Of a stretch of DNA of 64,000 bases, positions 34,201-46,019 are shown in pieces. The stretch's first letter is position 1. Every line of letters starts with the position of its first letter. The stretch comes from Chiua virens (taxonomy: Eukaryota > Basidiomycota > Agaricomycetes > Boletales > Boletaceae). The stretch is taken from assembly GCA_019787685.1 (NCBI GenBank), contig JAHNUO010000014.1:1146311-1210310 (forward strand). The letters are read 5' to 3'. The translations under genes were made by a program, and so were the position numbers. Below the pieces are notes generated by a model, which was not told where the DNA came from, ran no database searches, and saw only the letters and a program-made list of their open reading frames with translations.

Positions 34201-34600
34201 GACTATTCACAAGGCATTGGGGATCAAGATTAAGTCAAACAGTAAAGGGAAAGGAAATAGAATCCCTGGGGAGAGTGTTGAAGACTACACGGTATTGATC
34301 TCCGTCAAGGAACGAACAAGACTCCGTGAAAACTGGAAAAATGTTGAGTACATTCTGTTAGATGAAGCTTCGTTACTTAGCTTGGAATTACTTGCCGATA
34401 TTGACCACGCATTGCGGTTTGCAAAGGAGAGACCTGACATTTGGTTTGGTGGGGTGGTCATGATTTTTGCCGGCGACTTCTTCCAGTACCCACCTGTTGG
34501 AGGCACACCGCTCTACAGTCCAATCTCGCCGTACGCTGGGACAACAGATAAAGAAATTCAGAAGCGCCTTGGACGACTGGCTTGGAAGACTGTCGGTAAT
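28222..34600 (+). pseudogene. Helitron Rep-helicase, interrupted and 3'-truncated
   Basis: The coding region opens about 28222 (no ATG; the true start may be further upstream), is interrupted by a 660-bp palindromic element at 28747-29406, and resumes in frame (VLYVASS joined to ALPDVSVRKN). A DUF6570-like region (about 30150-30780, CAIYCSTAHVTRLFQSSDPS) precedes the Helitron-like N domain (SFRYHHSYLFVVLNM). The Rep HUH motif is RGSLHGHFLLWL (about 31957) and the two-tyrosine motif FYISDYITKMG (about 32477). A frameshift near 32995 leads to the PIF1-type helicase: Walker A MTGPGGTGKTYVV (34070), Walker B YILLDEAS (34350) and GDFFQYPPVGG (34472). The sequence departs from the helicase after LAWKTV (about 34597), so motifs IV-VI are absent. 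Confidence 0.9.
28747..29406. mobile_element. Long-TIR palindromic element with 3-bp TCA duplication (660 bp)
   Basis: Tips CACCACAGATTTTTTGC and its complement, flanked by TCA (28744-28746 and 29407-29409). Left arm 28747-29032 (286 bp) and right arm 29110-29406 (297 bp) are near-identical inverted repeats; the right arm has one extra 12-bp stretch (near TACGTATCAACT) and there is one small mismatch cluster near the inner end. The spacer is 77 bp. Excision restores the Helitron reading frame. A 3-bp duplication with CAC.. tips would suit a CACTA-like or PIF/Harbinger-like helper; I cannot choose. Confidence 0.85.
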
Positions 34601-35095
34601 GACTCCCTCCTTTTCTCCCCTCCCTCTCCACCTCTCTCGACAACCTCACCCGACGACAACGACGCAATGAGGACGAGACGTCGACACAACGCGACGACGA
34701 CGTGACGCGTTGTTGCATCGTCCACGCGTTGTGTTCGTCTCTTCTGCATGCACCACGACAACGACGATAACGACAACGATGATATGACACGACACGACGA
34801 GAACAATCGTGGCGTGTTATTTCGTCGGTCGTGATTCGCCCCCCACTTCTCTTGCCCTCTCCACTGGCAACCTGGGGGTCTGCACCCGTCGCGGGTACGG
34901 GTACGGGTACACACTGGGACACCCGGGGGTACACCCGTGCAGTTGCCTACGCGGCGGCGGCGGCACGACCACCTAGATGGACGATAATTGAAGAAATCGT
35001 CACAAGACCCTCTGGTCGCCTCGTCGATCTTGCACCCCTCGTACCAGTGTCGCTCATCACCCCCCTCGAGCGGCGCGCTGAGCCGTGACTGATGA
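34600..35095. other. GC-rich low-complexity block replacing the helicase 3' end
   Basis: CGACAACGACGA-type repeats followed by GGGTACGGGTACGGGTACAC palindrome-like runs. A comparable motif (GGTATACCATGGGTATACC) occurs in the core of the element at 15.7-17.5 kb. The minus open frames here (34458-35136) are low-complexity artefacts. No gene recognised. Confidence 0.5.
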
Positions 35096-36410
35096 CTCTG
35101 ACGAGCATTAATCCGAAAGGAATCCATGCTGTGCATGTCAAGCTGTCAGACAAGGCTAGTGTCGTCCAGACCGAACCCCCCGACGAGGGTGCTGGCACAG
35201 AGAGGCGACACCAGTGTAGTCAGGCACTTAGTTAGATACTGATCTGACACCCATCGCATCCATAGCGGGCAGTGAGCGGGCAGTGAGCGGGCAATGAGTG
35301 GGCGATCACTTTTCTTTGCCTCGAAATTTCTTATTTTCACGTGCACAAAATGATTATAAAAAATTTGAACTTTTATTGTTGAGTGACAGGTTGGCTGAAA
35401 TAATTCAATTTCGTGAACCTTTTAATGACGCTGAAACTTCAAATGTGAGGAGCATGAAAAGGTGTTGATATAATTTCGGGTTTTTTATTATCTTTTTGGG
35501 ACAATTAAATTTCAAGTTTTTTCTGCCATTTCGCAGACCACGACAGGTTGGTTGGTTGTTTCAATTTCCTCGAGTATTTCTGCGACAGTGCCATTCCAAA
35601 TATTTTAGTGAACAAAATGTGAAAATAAAATACCAAATATTTCATTGGCATTTTAATTTACCTGTGAATGGCCTCAAAATGTCGAAATCCCCGGTGTGTC
35701 AGCTCAGTTTCGTGCATCTCGTAGGAGATTTACTCAAGTGACTCATCGTTGCATTTTATGCACACCCTGAACATATCCAAACACAAAACCAAGTCTTTCC
35801 AATCCATTCATATCTCGAATCTCAAGGACGGCACGATAACGTTGCGACTGTCTGTGCATCTTGTACTCCGAGTCCTCGTAGGAGATTGACTCGAACGACT
35901 TATTGCGTTTCATCCACATCGTGAACTTCACCATACATGAAAGTGAGTCTCTTCAGTCTAGTATTTACGTCTTAAGTCTCAAGCACAACATAGCAACCTT
36001 TCAAACGGTCTATCGCAGTGACTCAGTAGTGAGGACTCACGTGTTCATCTTGAGCTTTAGACCTGCTACGTGAGTCTTTCCAGTCCATTTGCATCCCAAA
36101 TCTCAAGCATGGTGTAGTCGTGGCGACTCCAAGTCAGTAGTCAGGATCGTGCGCGTTTCGAGCGTCAGGCGTGTCCGTGAGCTTTGGCCTACTACCTCAA
36201 GAATTGGGATTCCTTGCTACTATCCAAGTCATCACCATGGGGACGAATTTCAATGTGCGGTAAGTTCTTATTGCCTTGGTTAATCCTCAACATTAAACCC
36301 TTCGAGTTAAGACAGAATATATCCGAGCGACCTGGTAGGTACTGCTCTACAGGCTCAGCTCACTCGCCGGTTCCACTCGGTTCCACTGGAAGGCAGGTAC
36401 ACAGATGTCT
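35096..36410. repeat. Repeat-bearing non-coding region
   Basis: At about 35268-35312 an 11-bp unit (GGGCAGTGAGC) is repeated about four times. 35340-35700 is AT-rich and apparently unique. From 35718 a diverged tandem unit begins CTCGTAGGAGATTxACTC (35718, 35875) with a following AATCTCAAGxA anchor at about 35812, 35969 and 36091. No gene recognised. Confidence 0.5.
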
Positions 36411-36414
36411 TGTA

Positions 36415-37005
36415 TAGGTCTTGCAAACATGTTCCGGTCATTCTATCCATGCTAACTCGATGTCTCGTACAGACGATCGTCCACCATCTAATTGATCAAT
36501 TTGCGACAATGCGAATGGGATGCAAACAAGGCGGAGGCAAAGAGGTATTGCAAACTTGTTCGGGCATTCTATTCTTGCTAACTCAGCGTGTCGCCGTACA
36601 GACTATCGTTCACCATGTAATCGAGCAATCTATGACATTGCGAATGGGACACAAACAAAGGCACAAGCAGAGAGATGCGAAGAACGCGTGGACAAGGCAG
36701 GGAAATAATCTCAGTAACAATCGATCTTACAGAGTTCGGGTCTTTTCAGGGTCTTCATGAAGACGTTGCCCTCAAGAACACAAACTCGGCGCAGGTAGAG
36801 AGATATGAACGAAGTGTGGACAAGGTAGGCAAACGATGTCGGTGACAATCAATTTTACAATTCCTGGTTCTTTTTCAAGCCTTCGTGAAGGCAATGCTCT
36901 CGACGATGCGAATAGGATGCGAACAAGGTGCAGGTAGGATTTTGCAAGAATAGTAGACTTGCAAGTTACCAACAATCACACTACTCAGACGACGCAATTG
37001 CACTT
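36415..37005 (+). repeat. Five tandem ~128-bp units leading into the KDZ gene
   Basis: Anchors (TTGCAAAC or eroded forms) lie at 36421, 36548, 36676, 36804 and 36942. In each unit an intron-like half with a branch-site-like CTAAC or CAATC and a ..CAG end is followed by an exon-like half ending near ACAAACAAGGCGGAGG. The last unit runs into the KDZ start codon at 37010. Confidence 0.55.
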
Positions 37006-37009
37006 GACA

Positions 37010-39758
37010 ATGTCGCTGGGCCACGACCAACTTCAGTTCAAGCCCATGAAGGGCTTCAAGGTTTATCGCAGACGAGGCATCCATTCACTCGAGGCAACAA
37101 GACGCCATACGAAACTCAGGACTGAAGACCCGGGCAATATACATTTGACAAAAAAGCTATACAAAGCACCCAAGGCAGCCGTCCAAATTGTTGCCCGGGT
37201 CCCTTTGCCGCCGGAAACATCCTTGCTTATCGACTCAGTGTACACTCTCAGTCCGGTAGACAATCTTCTCGATAATGTTGATTTAGATATACTCGGTCGG
37301 TCACACACCGAGGCAACTCCAGTCATCCGTAAGTCTATTTTCTGTCGGTGTTCACTTTCCCGCCCTGCTGATTGAATCTGAATTAATTCGGTCGGAAGGA
37401 CGAGGCGGCATTCACACATGCAGCATTTGCAAGATCAGCCTTGCAATATATCGCTGCAACGACTGTTTGACCCTCGACTTACACTGTCAAGACTGCATCT
37501 TATCGAAGCACGTCAGCCATCCGCTGCACAAAATCAAGGTACCGTTGAGTATTTTTTGTGCAATGAAGCTAGTGTTGAATTGGAGCCTTCAGAAATGGCA
37601 AGGCTCGTACTGGATTCAAACATCGCTCAGGGAACTTGGCCTCATAGTCCATTTGGGCCATCTAACTGGCACGTCATGTTGCTTGCCCAAGGTTCCACAC
37701 TCGGACGACTTCACAATCATCCACAGCAACGGAATTCATTCGGTAGCACTACGATTCTGTGGTTGTGAAACCGCTGATCCTCCCGTGCAGCAGCTACTTC
37801 GCTACCGGCTGTTTCCTGCAAGTACAGACAAGCCTCGCACCGTGGCAACATTTGGGCTTTTAGAAGAGTACTATCTTCTCTCGCTCGAGTCCAAGGTGTC
37901 TGCTTATCACTACTACACATCACTTGTCCGTCTCGGTGACAACACGGGATTATGTCTCCCAAAGGTGATTATTTGTTTCGATGGCAACACTTACGCTCAC
38001 ACCTTTCAGGAGCGTTATGAACAATTCCTACGGATGGCACGCGAATGGCGCCACCTCAAGATGCTCAAACGGTCGGGACGCGGTCATGATCCCAGTGGTG
38101 TGGGGAATACAAAGGGTGGAGAGTGCGCTCTTCTCTGTCCTGCATGTCCACAACCAGGCAAGAACCTTCCCGACAATTGGGACAAGGCCCCAAAAGACAA
38201 GCAGTAAGTCATGTGCAAGTGGTTAGGCTACTCTAAGCCAGTACTAATTCATTTAAGGTGGCTATATACCCTTTTTATCGCGCTCGATGCAAATTTCCGT
38301 TTGAAGCGCAGAGCAGTTTCTCAGGATGCCGTTGACCCCAGCCTTGGCAACGGTTGGTCATATTTCGTGGAAGAACAGTCATACAAAGGATATTTGCAAA
38401 GTTCCTTGAATAGAACGCAAGAGGTGTTACTTGTTCGCATACCACACAGCAATTACTAATATTAACTCATACAGAAGAGCGCGTGCAATAGCCACAGTGC
38501 TGTGAACAGCGCAGAAATGAAGCATCTGTTGTGCACGCCACGAAATGAAACTGCCATGTGGTGTGGGCGATGTGCAAAAGGGTGAACGGTACGTATGTTT
38601 TGAACTCTTCGGAGCATGCTCAACCCTTCGTTCTAGCTACACAAATATGAATTATCTTTTTTTCTCTGTTGTCAAGGACAACCCTCTCCCACGTCTCAAT
38701 ATTTCGTACGACATTGTTTGCCAGTGGACACGGAACCTGTGGGAACGAATGAAGACGTTTCCGGAACACATTCGCTTCCCTCACGAAGAGAAGAAGATAG
38801 TTGCGTTCGTCCCAAAGTTCCACCTACCAGCACACGTGGCAGGGTGCCAGTGGAAGTATTCATTTAATTTCATCAAAGGTGTTGGTCGGACTGACGGTGA
38901 GGCCCCAGAATGTGTGTGGTCGATGCTTAATGCTGCTGCATCGAGCACGAAAGAAATGGGCCCTGGTCATCGACGGGATACCCTTGATGATCTTATCGGA
39001 GATACCAATTGGAAGAAGTTCATCGGAATTGGTAAGTCACAACCGCATTTGTGTCGCACTGGTGCCTTATTCATTGCCAAACAGGTGAATCGATTCTTCT
39101 CAGACTCAAAGAAGCTGTACCAGAGCGAAGCGAGCATCGTGAAATTCTGTGTGAGTTGGAAGATTGCCTATCGATGCAATACGGCGAATCACTCAAGAAA
39201 TGGAAACTGGATTTTGAGGCATGGGAGAGCGATATGTTGAAGCCAAACCCGTTCGAGGTCAAATCTCATTGTACGTACTCTTTCGATACATCGTCACGAC
39301 CAGATAGGTATACTCAAACTACCTAGTCGTCACCCAGGCAAGCATGCGTCTCCAGCTGTCCAAGGACGATGCCCAAGTCACGGACAGCACTCCCATTCAT
39401 CCCAATATCACTGCAAGTGCCCTAATTAGCTCCGGGATTGACTTAGAGGACCAACAGTGAGTCGTTTAGTGTCACATTACAAAATGTAAATGAGATAATT
39501 GCCTTTCTAAGACGCTGCCTTCGTCTTGAGATGAAAAAACTTGGTCCACATGCCACAGAACGCCAAAAGTACCTTCTCCAACAGCGTAGCAACGTGTTGA
39601 TGAGAAGAATGGAATCTTGGACTACTGTCCAAGGTTTGTACATGCCGTACGTCATGTCCCTACGTGCTGGGGATTCACAAGAAGACAACTCTCCTGGCCG
39701 ATGTGCAGCGGAGTATTCCCTCTGGCTGCCATCATTGATTGTATGCAATGTGCGATGA
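37010..39758 (+). pseudogene. KDZ-family transposase with CxC zinc cluster, damaged
   Basis: KDZ (Kyakuja-Dileera-Zisupton) transposases drive large DNA transposons in Agaricomycetes. Start proposed at MSLGHDQLQF (37010). After a ~78-bp gap with an intron, a cysteine cluster reads CSICKISLAIYRCNDC with downstream C..C and HPLHKIK (37400-37540). Then come SLRELGLIVHLGH, HSNGIHSVALRFCGC, CPACPQPGKNLPDNW, intron (38206-38258), LYTLFIALDANFRLKRR, DPSLGNGWSYFVEE, GVGDVQKGERY, ISYDIVCQW, FHLPAHVAGCQ and GVGRTDGEAPECVWSMLN. A deletion of about 12 codons plus a frame change precedes GVGDVQ (38510-38545). The protein stops at 39758 shortly after GRCAAEYSLWLPS, lacking the usual C-terminal helical region. 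Confidence 0.85.
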
Positions 39759-39759
39759 A

Positions 39760-40138
39760 AGAGGCACGTGATCATATTGCAATGAGCACGTGCCGTGGTG
39801 TCATCACGGGGAACTGATCATCCTTGATTCGCGTGTTTCTTTCTCTGATTTTCCCTACCCTTTCCCGTGCGCCGAAGCTCCCTGCATTGCATTTCTGAGA
39901 GCCGCAGTCATACCGTCGTGCACTCTTCCCTCTGCCATCCTTGTCTGCACCGTAGTCATCATGTTCTTCAAGAGTACCTTGTCAGTGCTCGATGCTCCAC
40001 CATCGGACTCGGAAATTTAATGATCAAATTGGCCCCCTCCGTCAGAGTCTGATCCAGCTGTTTGTTCTAACATGTAATCACAGACACCTCAAGTTCTATT
40101 GCCGTCCAATCTTCAACGTATGTTACAAAGTAAAGTAG
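39760..40138. other. No gene recognised
   Basis: Spacer between the truncated KDZ gene and the 3' end of the Crinkler-kinase gene on the other strand. Confidence 0.4.
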
Positions 40139-42522
40139 TCATCGACGCTGAGACGAAATCAATCCCTCCAACATAACAAGGTCATGCTCTTGCTGAATTA
40201 ATCCTAGCCCTTGCACCCCCGCAGGCCAACGAATAGATCCTGAAATTGCAATGGGATATCGTGCTTCATCCTTCTTTCCAGCCCAGTCAAAGTCGATTAG
40301 TTTTAGCCCTCCCTCTGACGTGATCATCACATTTGGTCGTCGGAGGTCACCATAGACGTAACCGTCATCATGGAGGTGCTTGAACGCATTGCGGATATCG
40401 GTTTCAAAACTTGTAGGAACCTTGTTTTGTTTCAGCGCATCTTCAAGCGTCCACCCGTTTACATATTTCATCACCACCATACGTAGATTCCCATACGAAG
40501 GCATGTTGTCTGTGACGTCGATCTTGCCACAGTAAAGGATCTCTGGTGCGTAACCAGCCGTCGCCATCATCCGGTGAGCATCTTCACCATAGGACGTGAC
40601 AAACTTCACCACGATGTCTTTTGGATTCGTTCCAGTGGTCCTGGCCCGATATGTTACACAAGAAACATCTTCTTCAAGTGGTGTTTGATATTCAAACTCG
40701 ACTGGGTTACCACCCTCCAAGTATGTACGAGGAAATGGGAAGAACCGAGCATGGGGTTCTTTAACCGAGGGATTCCAAGCTGGTTTGGCCTCGAGCGATT
40801 TGTACCACAAATCCAACTTCTCGATCGATTCCCTGAGTGCATAGAAAACACGCGCGATTCGGTGAAATTGAACATCGTCATGAGTCGAGTGCACAGGAAC
40901 CCATAGAAAGTCTGTGAGTCGCTGGACGATGTAGTGTGACGTGATCACACCGCCCATAATCGTGAGCCATGGTCCCGCATGGGCGATGATGAAAACAGGA
41001 CAGCAACATTTACGACGGAGGATGGAATTCTATCCAAGGAAAGCATCAGTAAAGCGGGAGAATACGAACGTTGCATGGTCACTATCACCTCGTCTTGACT
41101 GACTGTACGCATAAACGAGAACGCTGCTTGAGCCGAGGGGTCCGACCCTCCATCGCCGAATTCATTCTTCTCCTCGCCAATAATTAGGAATGTTGATAAC
41201 GCTCCACATGAACTCTTCACTACGAAATCCGGGCTCGTCTTATCGGAATTACTTGCAAAGTCGAGAGGGCGATTGAAAACCTTTGACAATAAGTTTCTGA
41301 GACGGCGTTGACGAGCTTCTTCATTAGGATGGATCAGAGTAAACCCAGCCATGAGGTCCCGAACATCGTGAAGGACGGTATCTGGAACGTTGTATCCAGG
41401 GTCGAATGCCTTGCTAGAGAAATATGCGAATGCCGGGTGGAATAGTTGAATAGGAGGTGCAACCGTATTGGTAGGAGATGCCGCAGAAGAGCGGCAATCT
41501 AGTAACCTCCGATTACTGGTTTGAAATTTAGCATATTCACTCGATTTTGCAGCTTGAGAGGGAGTGAGACTCCGCGAGGTGATGGTAGTGACGCGCGCGA
41601 ACGCTGCGTAGATGGTATAATCAACCATTCGCTCACGCGAAGGAATGGGAAAAAGTTCTCACATTCAATGAGCGGGGCCAGCAGGTCCGCTTGTGGCTGA
41701 CTAGTACTGGCATCTGGTAGAAGATTGCTTGGAGTTTCTTCAACAGTCAGACGTCGCGGAAAGTAACAGTCAGCAACGAATTCGACTCTGGGAATCGCAG
41801 GAGATGAGATCAATGGTTGGACTTACGAGGCGGTTCGATGACAACGTGAACGTGCTTCCCAAGAGGATCGCAAAAGGCATCAGATAGAACGTCCACCGGA
41901 GCCAAGCATGCCTCGCGATCAAATGCGAATTTCTGCAAGGTCTCTCCGAGACGGTCGTCGTAAGGAAGGCAAACTCGGTAAAGATCGAGCTCGTATGCGT
42001 CTATATCACGAAAGGTTACGGAATTCATGTTCTTTATGGCTTCCTTTAGGGCTGCCACAGTCTCTGTCCTCGGAATCTTGACGGTGAAGATGCGATCGAT
42101 TTCGCGGCCGCGCACCCAGCAATTGAGGGCAAGGTCTGTGGGTGCGACGGCGGCCTGAACTACTTGACAAAAAGGGTTGATCGCACCAGAGTCGCAGCAG
42201 AATGTTGACGTAGAATCAAACCTGGTTTGGGCCCATCGACAATGATAAGGTCCTTCTTAAACCTGGATACTTTGGACTGCGGGTCGAGGCGGGATTTGTT
42301 CTCAGGCGTCCATAGCTGTAGCTCGTTTCCGATGTCTTTACTCTTGGAGATTGTGTAGAGATCGAGCTCGTATGCGTCTATATCACGAAAGGTTACGGAG
42401 TTCTTGTTCTTTATGGCTTCCTTCAGGGCTGCCACAGTCTCTGTTCCCGGAATCTTGACGAAGAAGCGGCGGTCGACGTCCGTATCGTAAATCCAACAAC
42501 CGATACTGATTTCCGTTTCCAT
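40139..42522 (-). CDS. Crinkler-type N-terminus fused to a protein-kinase-like domain
   Basis: Minus-strand gene. An N-terminal Crinkler (CRN) ubiquitin-like module appears twice: from the ATG at 42522 (CWIYDTDVDRRFFVKIPGTE) and at about 42118-41820 (CWVRGREIDRIFTVKIPRTE ... HVHVVIEPP). The middle part has FHPAFAYFSSKAFDP, KTSPDFVVKSS and GEEKNEFGDGGSDPSAQA, a block seen in fungal CRN-kinase proteins (about 41430-41110). The C-terminal part has YIVQRLTDFLWV, VVMKYVNGWTLEDAL, HLHDDGYVYGDLRRPNVMI (catalytic HxD written as YGD) and LKLIDFDWAGKK (DFD for DFG), stop at 40139. Several introns are needed. In plant pathogens CRN proteins are effectors; in a mushroom genome the role is unknown. Confidence 0.75.
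42160..42522 (-). other. Duplicated Crinkler N-terminal module
   Basis: Shares TETVAALKEAIKN and NSVTFRDIDAYELDLY almost unchanged with the module at 41820-42118. It then diverges, reading WTPENKSRLDPQ and KKDLIIVDGPKPG. The duplicates are adjacent and in the same orientation, so this is a local tandem duplication of one exon or of the gene start. Confidence 0.75.
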
Positions 42523-42689
42523 ATGACTCGAAGCTGGTGGGTTGGAGTCCGTCCCCGACACGGCGACAGTTCTCTGCAAACGCTGCCGTGGGAATGGGAA
42601 TGTATTAGTAATACAACTGTACAGTTCCTCTTTTGTTCAAGCGCAGCGCTCAACGTTCAACGTTCAACGTTCAAGATGACGGGGCTGCT

Positions 42690-44242
42690 CTGGCCCGCCC
42701 TCCTCTGCCTGTCACCGTATTTGACAATTGCTGTACAGTGACCTTTTCGTGGGCATGCCTACCTCAGGAAGAGCTTGTCAGCCGGCTGCGCAAACTTTCA
42801 TTTGATGCTTTGTCGGCTTCTATCCGACGCTTGCGCCCTGACGCTCGCCCTCCTCTTAACCGACGATCACTTCACAAGACAAGCAAGGGTTTGTTGACCC
42901 ATCTTCTTCATCGTCTTCGCTACCTTGAGCATGCAGGTATCGAAGCATTATCAGACTTGTATCTTGCTTATTATCCATTATCCCCGCTCATCAGTCATTC
43001 TGAATCTGATTTCCTGATGTGTATTCTTGAACACGAATATGGAAAGGAGGTAGTATTTTGTCTCTCTATTGACCCGAAACTAAAAGCTGCAGATGAAAGA
43101 AAAAGTGCTCGTCGAGAAGCGAAACTAAACAGCATGAAACAAGCTTTGGAAACAGATGCATTGTATGCTAGTAACTGGCCCACTGTTGTCTCACAGCAGA
43201 TCGTGTTCACATGTCTCAATCAATATTATCAAGCTTCCCAATGGTTGCCGCCACCCATATGTGCTGTTTGCGCCCAATATCAACGTGACTCGGAGGAATA
43301 CGAAGTGACGTCTGAGTCGACTTCTGATCTGCATCTTGAAATGCTTGCTCTGAAGGATCCGTTTGTCATACAAAAGTGCGTCATTCAGACAAATTCCCCC
43401 GTTTTTAAATTTTCGAATCCTTTCATTGACGGTCTGATGCTCGAACGTCATGGCGTGATTCGTGATGAGGCTGACAGTGCTACCATTAATATTTGTAGCG
43501 CATGCTACAGTTTCTTGCACAAGAAAAGTATTCCTCGTTTTGTGCTTGCCAATCACCTTTTCCGTGGAGTTTTGCCTGATATGTTCACTGATATGACTTG
43601 GATTGAAGAAAAAATCTGTGCCATATATTGCACAACTGCGCATGTTACTCGATTGTTCCAGTCTTCCGATCCTTCATTGCCAAAGGTGTTGCACGGAAAC
43701 ACTTGCGCACATGACATGAACATCGTGTCTACAACCTCTATATTGCCTCGCACACCTGCGGATGTGGCCGGGTTCTTGAGCGTTATCTTGGTCCTGGCAG
43801 ATTTGATCCCAAGAGGCTTGACTCTGTGTTTCGCGTGCGAAAGGCAAAGATTTGTGCGTTCCTCCGTTGGCTCAAGTGTCACAATCGTTTGTATGCCAAT
43901 GTCCCGATTGACTTGGGTATTCTTGATCTGTATCCAGATGATGACATACTTTTTGGCCTATCCAAACATGTCATAGAGGACAATGAACTTGATGCGAGCA
44001 AAATCTTTGAGGAAGAAACATCAGGTTTCGATGTTCATCCTGCAAACCTTTTGAATCAGGGTTCTGACGCTTCGTTAGTATCACTTTCGGATTCTGAGGC
44101 CTTACTCGAAAAAATGGGTGTGAGTCTGATCCAGAGTGTGAAACTGACCGGGCGCACAATTACTGCTTCCGCTCTGCGAAATCTGGTTCCAAAGTCTGGT
44201 TCCAAAGTCTGGTTATGCATCACTTCTGCTGTCCAACCCTAG
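42690..44242 (+). pseudogene. Second Helitron Rep N-terminal fragment
   Basis: Homologous, not identical, to the Rep N-terminal part at 29.7-31.2 kb: LPQEELVSRLRKLSFDAL, KTSKGLLTHLLHRLRYLEH, SNWPTVVSQQIVF, MTWIEEKICAIYC, AHVTRLFQSSDPSLPKV and GNTCAHDMNIVSTTSILP. A frameshift at about 43790-43830 leads into WLKCHNRLYANVPIDL and EETSGFDVHPANLL. It ends near RTITASALRNLVPKSG (44190) with no HUH, tyrosine or helicase motifs. Divergence from the 28-34 kb copy indicates a separate Helitron rather than a recent duplicate. Confidence 0.85.
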
Positions 44243-46010
44243 CACCCTAGGATTACATTGTAACCCTAATTCATCTAAATATGGAAATACCCCGATGCTA
44301 CTCCACAGGAGGATGTAGCGTCCTTGGATTAGCCCCTTTCGTTCAATGAACTGAACACGATACCTCCAGATTACCACCAAGAAGTGACAACTCTTCATCA
44401 GCAGCCACATTGTTGCACAGTGCGCTCAACTGTGTATCAACATAATACACCTGGTGTCGTTGGGAACTTCGGACCCGACTGCCACAGATAAATGCGGGAA
44501 AAACAAAACCACATATAGTCATCTCTTATGATCTCATTCTTTTTGCTATGTCAAATGTGATCTTATGGACCATTTAGATAGGACAGAAATTCCAAAAGTG
44601 AGAACTAGTACAAACAAGTTTGGTTGCAAGTTCCGTCGCATGCCCATGGACTACCATCCAGGGTTGAGTACGTTGAGTTCCAAAAGTTGAGTTTCGTGTG
44701 TGGCTTGTGCGTGCGTGCACTTCGACCAAGCATGGGGGCATCATGCCAGTGATTGAACTGGACCGAGAAGAGACAGTCGAGGACGTCCGGGGTGAGTGGT
44801 CATCGCTGTCACTATCTATGTTGTGGGTGAAAGACAGTCGTCTTTGATGTGGATATGGTCATGGTAAAATCTGATGAGACCAGAAAATCTGAAGATTGGA
44901 GGACACCCAGGAAATACTCGTCAGCCCATGTGACGTGTGACACGATCCTATCCCCAAACCCTCGTCGATGGATTTCTGACGTGCGACCTCGAGCACTGCC
45001 GAGCCCGGTCCTCATTGAGAAGCGAATTTCAGAAGCATTCAAGTTCACGGGACAAATTTTCAGTATGTTACAGTTTAGGCAGCGCAGACGGTTTTGTATG
45101 TCGGGAGAATCTTCCGATCAGTTCCGAGGAACACTTTTAAAGTGTAACATGGCAATCACAATCCTCTCCATCGTTCCACATGCTGGTGATGAGTCGAACG
45201 CTATTTTTCAAGAATCTCAAAAGCTTGAAACTGAGTCAAACTGATAAATTACGGATTGTGTGTCTCCAAGATTGGAAAAATCCATACCAACTTACCATCT
45301 ACCACGACAAAGGTGGCAAACGGCGAGCCAGCTTGACGCAATCATGCGCATATACATGCGGACGCAGCTAGGAATCAAAATCTCGACATCGCAAGGGAAG
45401 GTTCACTTGGGTTCCATCGCTCGTGTGGCAAGCTGCCGAAGATCTTGCTGGTCCCGAGGCAATCTTGTTGGAGGAGATTGATCCGCTTTTTTCAGAATTT
45501 GAACAGGGGGCTGCAAGTGAGCAAGATGGTGTTATTAGTGGAAGCTGTCGACGAACGTTTCTCACAAATTTTACTCCGATACTTCCAGTTTCAGCCATGC
45601 GTCCATCTTCTCCCACACGTCTCCCTGTTCGTTCGTTCGTCCATTCTTCTCTTTTTCCTCACACAAGCAAGACATAGTCCCTCAGCAGCCCAGTCGATTT
45701 GTTTGAGTTGCTTGAGTGCCTTAAGGGGCTTGTACACGCTATCTCCTGCTATGGCAGATTGTATGACCAGAGGAAACCATTTTTCTGCCAAGTGGTTGGC
45801 ACACCCCATGTGTGGCATCACAGGCCAGAAAAATGAAAACGGGCGGATCAACGGAGCTGAACCTGGATAAATAGCTAAGAGAGGGGGAGGGGAAAAATGA
45901 GAAGGCACGCTCTATGAACAGATGGCGGGCGACTGAAATTCGAACGCATGACATCGCCCATGTTCGATAGAGACACCACCGACCATCAAAGAAGCCGGCG
46001 ACAAACACAA
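44243..46010. other. No gene recognised
   Basis: Mixed-composition sequence. Open frames at 44849-45244 and 45423-45677 (MWQAAEDLAGPEAILLEEID) show no family signature; introns cannot be placed confidently. Possibly an eroded unknown gene on the plus strand between 44740 and 45620. Confidence 0.3.
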
Positions 46011-46019
46011 GTCAAAAGA

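Noticed and set aside
34458..35136. Overlapping minus-strand frames of 158 and 192 codons
   Set aside because: Arginine/serine-rich translation of CGACGA low-complexity sequence, partly antisense to the helicase.
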